Assembly (NCBI GenBank): GCA_001592805.2
Contig: CP051140.1
Span: 1,427,501 to 1,491,500 of the forward strand
Source of the DNA: Peltaster fructicola
Taxonomy: Eukaryota; Ascomycota; Dothideomycetes
Direction: 5' to 3'
DNA length: 64,000 bases
Shown here: piece after piece, positions 62,121 through 64,000 of the stretch
How the letters are laid out: each line of letters opens with the position of its first letter
How positions within the stretch are numbered: position 1 is the first letter of the stretch
Translations under genes and position numbers: made by a program
The notes under the pieces: generated by a model
Seen by the model: only the letters and a program-made list of their open reading frames with translations
Database searches by the model: none
What the model was told of the DNA's origin: nothing

Positions 62121-64000
62121 ACGACTGCAATGCTTTTGGAACGGCTGAGATAGAAGAAAGTGGAGCCTTCTGGCAGTGGACCAACATTTACGATAGCGAG
62201 CACGTACGAGAAATGTACAATGATCTTCTTGGATACAAACCACCAAAGAACCACTTACATGTGCTATGACGATGCAGCTTGCTTGCTTATGATCCGCTGA
62301 CTTGTGAGAAGACACCTTGCTATCATATGACGATGTGGCAGGGGTCCTGCACTTGCGCAGGGAGGGTAGTAGTGGTGCGAAGCCAGTAAACAATCGAACA
62401 CTATAGCGGATCTCCGGTATAGCTGTGAGCGGTGTCAAAGAGGATCTCTGCCAATCAATAGGGACATTGCTGTGCTGCAAGCAGTCTCTCACGGACTTCA
62501 TGCCCTTGTCTATTGAAGTTGTTCCCACCATCCAAGCAAGGATAGTACTATGAGTCCTTGTTGCCAGTAAGTGCTTCTTCTCTCTACTGCATGCGCTGGC
62601 AAGCTGCTGCAGAGACCGAATAGCATATGTGATCAGCCACATCGTGGGATAAGATACTTTTGGAGTTGTCGTGCAGCATTCCCTCCCACTGTTAAAGTCT
62701 TCTTGACACGGGGGTTTGTGACTGCATGCCGAGCGACGGGCATCAGCACTGCTTTAGGTCAGCAGGACAATTACAGATTCGCTCGCGTAGCTGCAGCATG
62801 CGTTTCGGTTGCCAGTAGAGACAGCCAGAATCCTTACGCCATTTCTAGCTTTGTCGTAATCAAGAATGGACGCTAGATGCATCTTCATGCACGATGCGAC
62901 GCCATATCACCAAGTCAGCATGTCGTGCATGACAATGGTGTAATTTGAGCATGCACGAAGCCTTCGCCAAGCTGACGGACAAGGAAAATTGGAACGGTAA
63001 GCATAGTGGTGTGTTGAGTGGTTTTAGAAGGAAAGGGGCAAGTGGATGCTTTCCCAAGAGCATGTAGATGTAACAGAGGCTCCATCACGCTGTACCGAAT
63101 CATTTGTTACCCACCCGGTCATTGACCGCCAATCTTTGCTCGAGCTGGAGATGTCGGCTTGCTCGCTGTCTCGTGTTGCAGATCGGGAGCATCGCGCAAG
63201 GCCTGGCAACGCTTTCAAGCAGGCCGTACAGATGACTGCATATCATGCAAAGCATCGATGGACGTGTTGAAGCGTGTGTCAGTCAATGACATGCTGCCTG
63301 CACCCAAGGCAGACGAGGCAATCTAGACACTCCAGACGGCTGTATTGAAATTGGGTGCACCAGGGTCTGAGCGTCTCTTGCCATGTGCCAAGCGTGCACT
63401 TTAAGACTACTGCAGGTGAGGCATTTTCTGCTCGCTGCACTGTACGTCCTCTGCATAGAGCCTAAAGTCAATGGGCTCGCAGTGCGTTTCAAGTAGTACG
63501 ACGAAGTGTGAGCTGTGCAGTAGTTGTATGCATAGCTTCCTTCCGTCAGTGAGGATGCTCCAGGCGACAAAGGACAGCTTCAGAGACAAGATGACGATGG
63601 TGGCAGGCTCGGGTAAGGGCGTATGGATCAGGACGAGATCAGACCGGGCGGACAAGGGCGTAGAGAGGAAGAAAAAATAAGGGTGATGCGGGGGTGGAAA
63701 GGCGTGTCTCTCAGAAATCGTCGCTCTGAGCTATGACGTCGCTCCGAGGCTGCCTCGCCTACAGTATGGAGTATGATGGCTGCGACATTCCCGGTCAGCA
63801 GCAGAAAACGATTGTCTATTGTCGACTCCGAAAGAATACTCAAGACGTACGTAGACTGCTGACCTGCAGGAGGAGAGCCGGCTTTGTGAGACGGCTTTGA
63901 GCATCGCCTGTGTGATCAGAGAGACAAGCAGTGAATGGAGGACATAATCAAATTGACATTGCGCTCGTGCATGATTGGCGGCAACCTGCCCTCGACTGGT
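62121..64000. other. Intergenic sequence to the end of the window
   Basis: 1.9 kb after the SUR7-family stop. Minus-strand frames at 61641-62642 and 63283-63655 have no motifs; the first is partly antisense to the SUR7 gene. Purine-rich runs occur near 63640-63690. No gene is supported, though the promoter of a gene beyond the window could lie here. Confidence 0.45.

Noticed and set aside
61641-62642. 333-codon minus-strand frame
   Set aside because: Largely antisense to the SUR7-family gene, with composition typical of a shadow frame and no motif.
1-64000. Retroelement, DNA transposon or CRISPR sequences
   Set aside because: No reverse transcriptase, integrase, transposase motif, long terminal repeats or regularly spaced repeats were recognised in any frame.

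Overview
The window is about 64 kb of a filamentous ascomycete (Pezizomycotina) chromosome. It carries some two dozen densely packed host genes with short introns (mostly 45-55 nt, GT...AG, with branch points of the CTGAC/CTAAC type), a fused AROM polypeptide, a BYS1-type secreted protein, a SUR7-family membrane protein, a GT34/GT25 glycosyltransferase complement and 2EXR/F-box-like proteins. These point to Dothideomycetes, perhaps the Mycosphaerellales/Capnodiales side, but I cannot place it to genus. No virus-like element, DNA transposon, CRISPR array, rRNA or tRNA gene was recognised.

Layout. 1-8.1 kb: 3' end of the pentafunctional AROM gene, a 2EXR/F-box-like hypothetical gene, and the sortilin-like receptor VPS10 on the minus strand, whose frame is broken once by an apparent one-base loss in an A run. 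8.1-10.5 kb: non-coding, with a 40-bp near-perfect inverted repeat and a decayed O-methyltransferase gene. 10.5-16 kb: GT25 glycosyltransferase, a Ser/Thr-rich single-pass membrane protein, and a secreted serine carboxypeptidase. 16.2-21 kb: mitochondrial circularly permuted GTPase GEP3, a GT34 glycosyltransferase with an altered metal-binding motif, and the phosphorelay protein YPD1. 23-31 kb: mitochondrial aspartate aminotransferase, an FAD aromatic-ring-type monooxygenase, and cytosolic isoleucyl-tRNA synthetase. 31-38 kb: spindle-pole/centrin-binding SFI1, a 60-residue complex I assembly factor (NDUFAF8-like), and a BYS1 protein. 38-49 kb: a gene-poor stretch with decayed coding-like segments on the minus strand, the pre-ribosome export factor RRP12, another gene-poor stretch, then a remarkable secreted repeat protein with Kex2-type sites and an EAEAEA-like spacer. 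50-64 kb: a coiled-coil hypothetical protein, DNA polymerase kappa, UTP4, a PNG1 orthologue lacking the catalytic cysteine, and a SUR7/PalI-family membrane protein.

Most genes are housekeeping: ribosome biogenesis (RRP12, UTP4), translation (ILS1), mitochondrial function (GEP3, AAT1, NDUFAF8-like), vacuolar sorting (VPS10), osmosensing phosphorelay (YPD1), cell cycle (SFI1), DNA damage tolerance (POLK). There is no obvious biosynthetic cluster. The most interesting items are the Kex2-type secreted repeat precursor (48818-49552), the PNG1 pseudoenzyme (Cys to Val), the long hairpin at 8393-8498, the VPS10 frame break, and the DxD-less GT34 enzyme.
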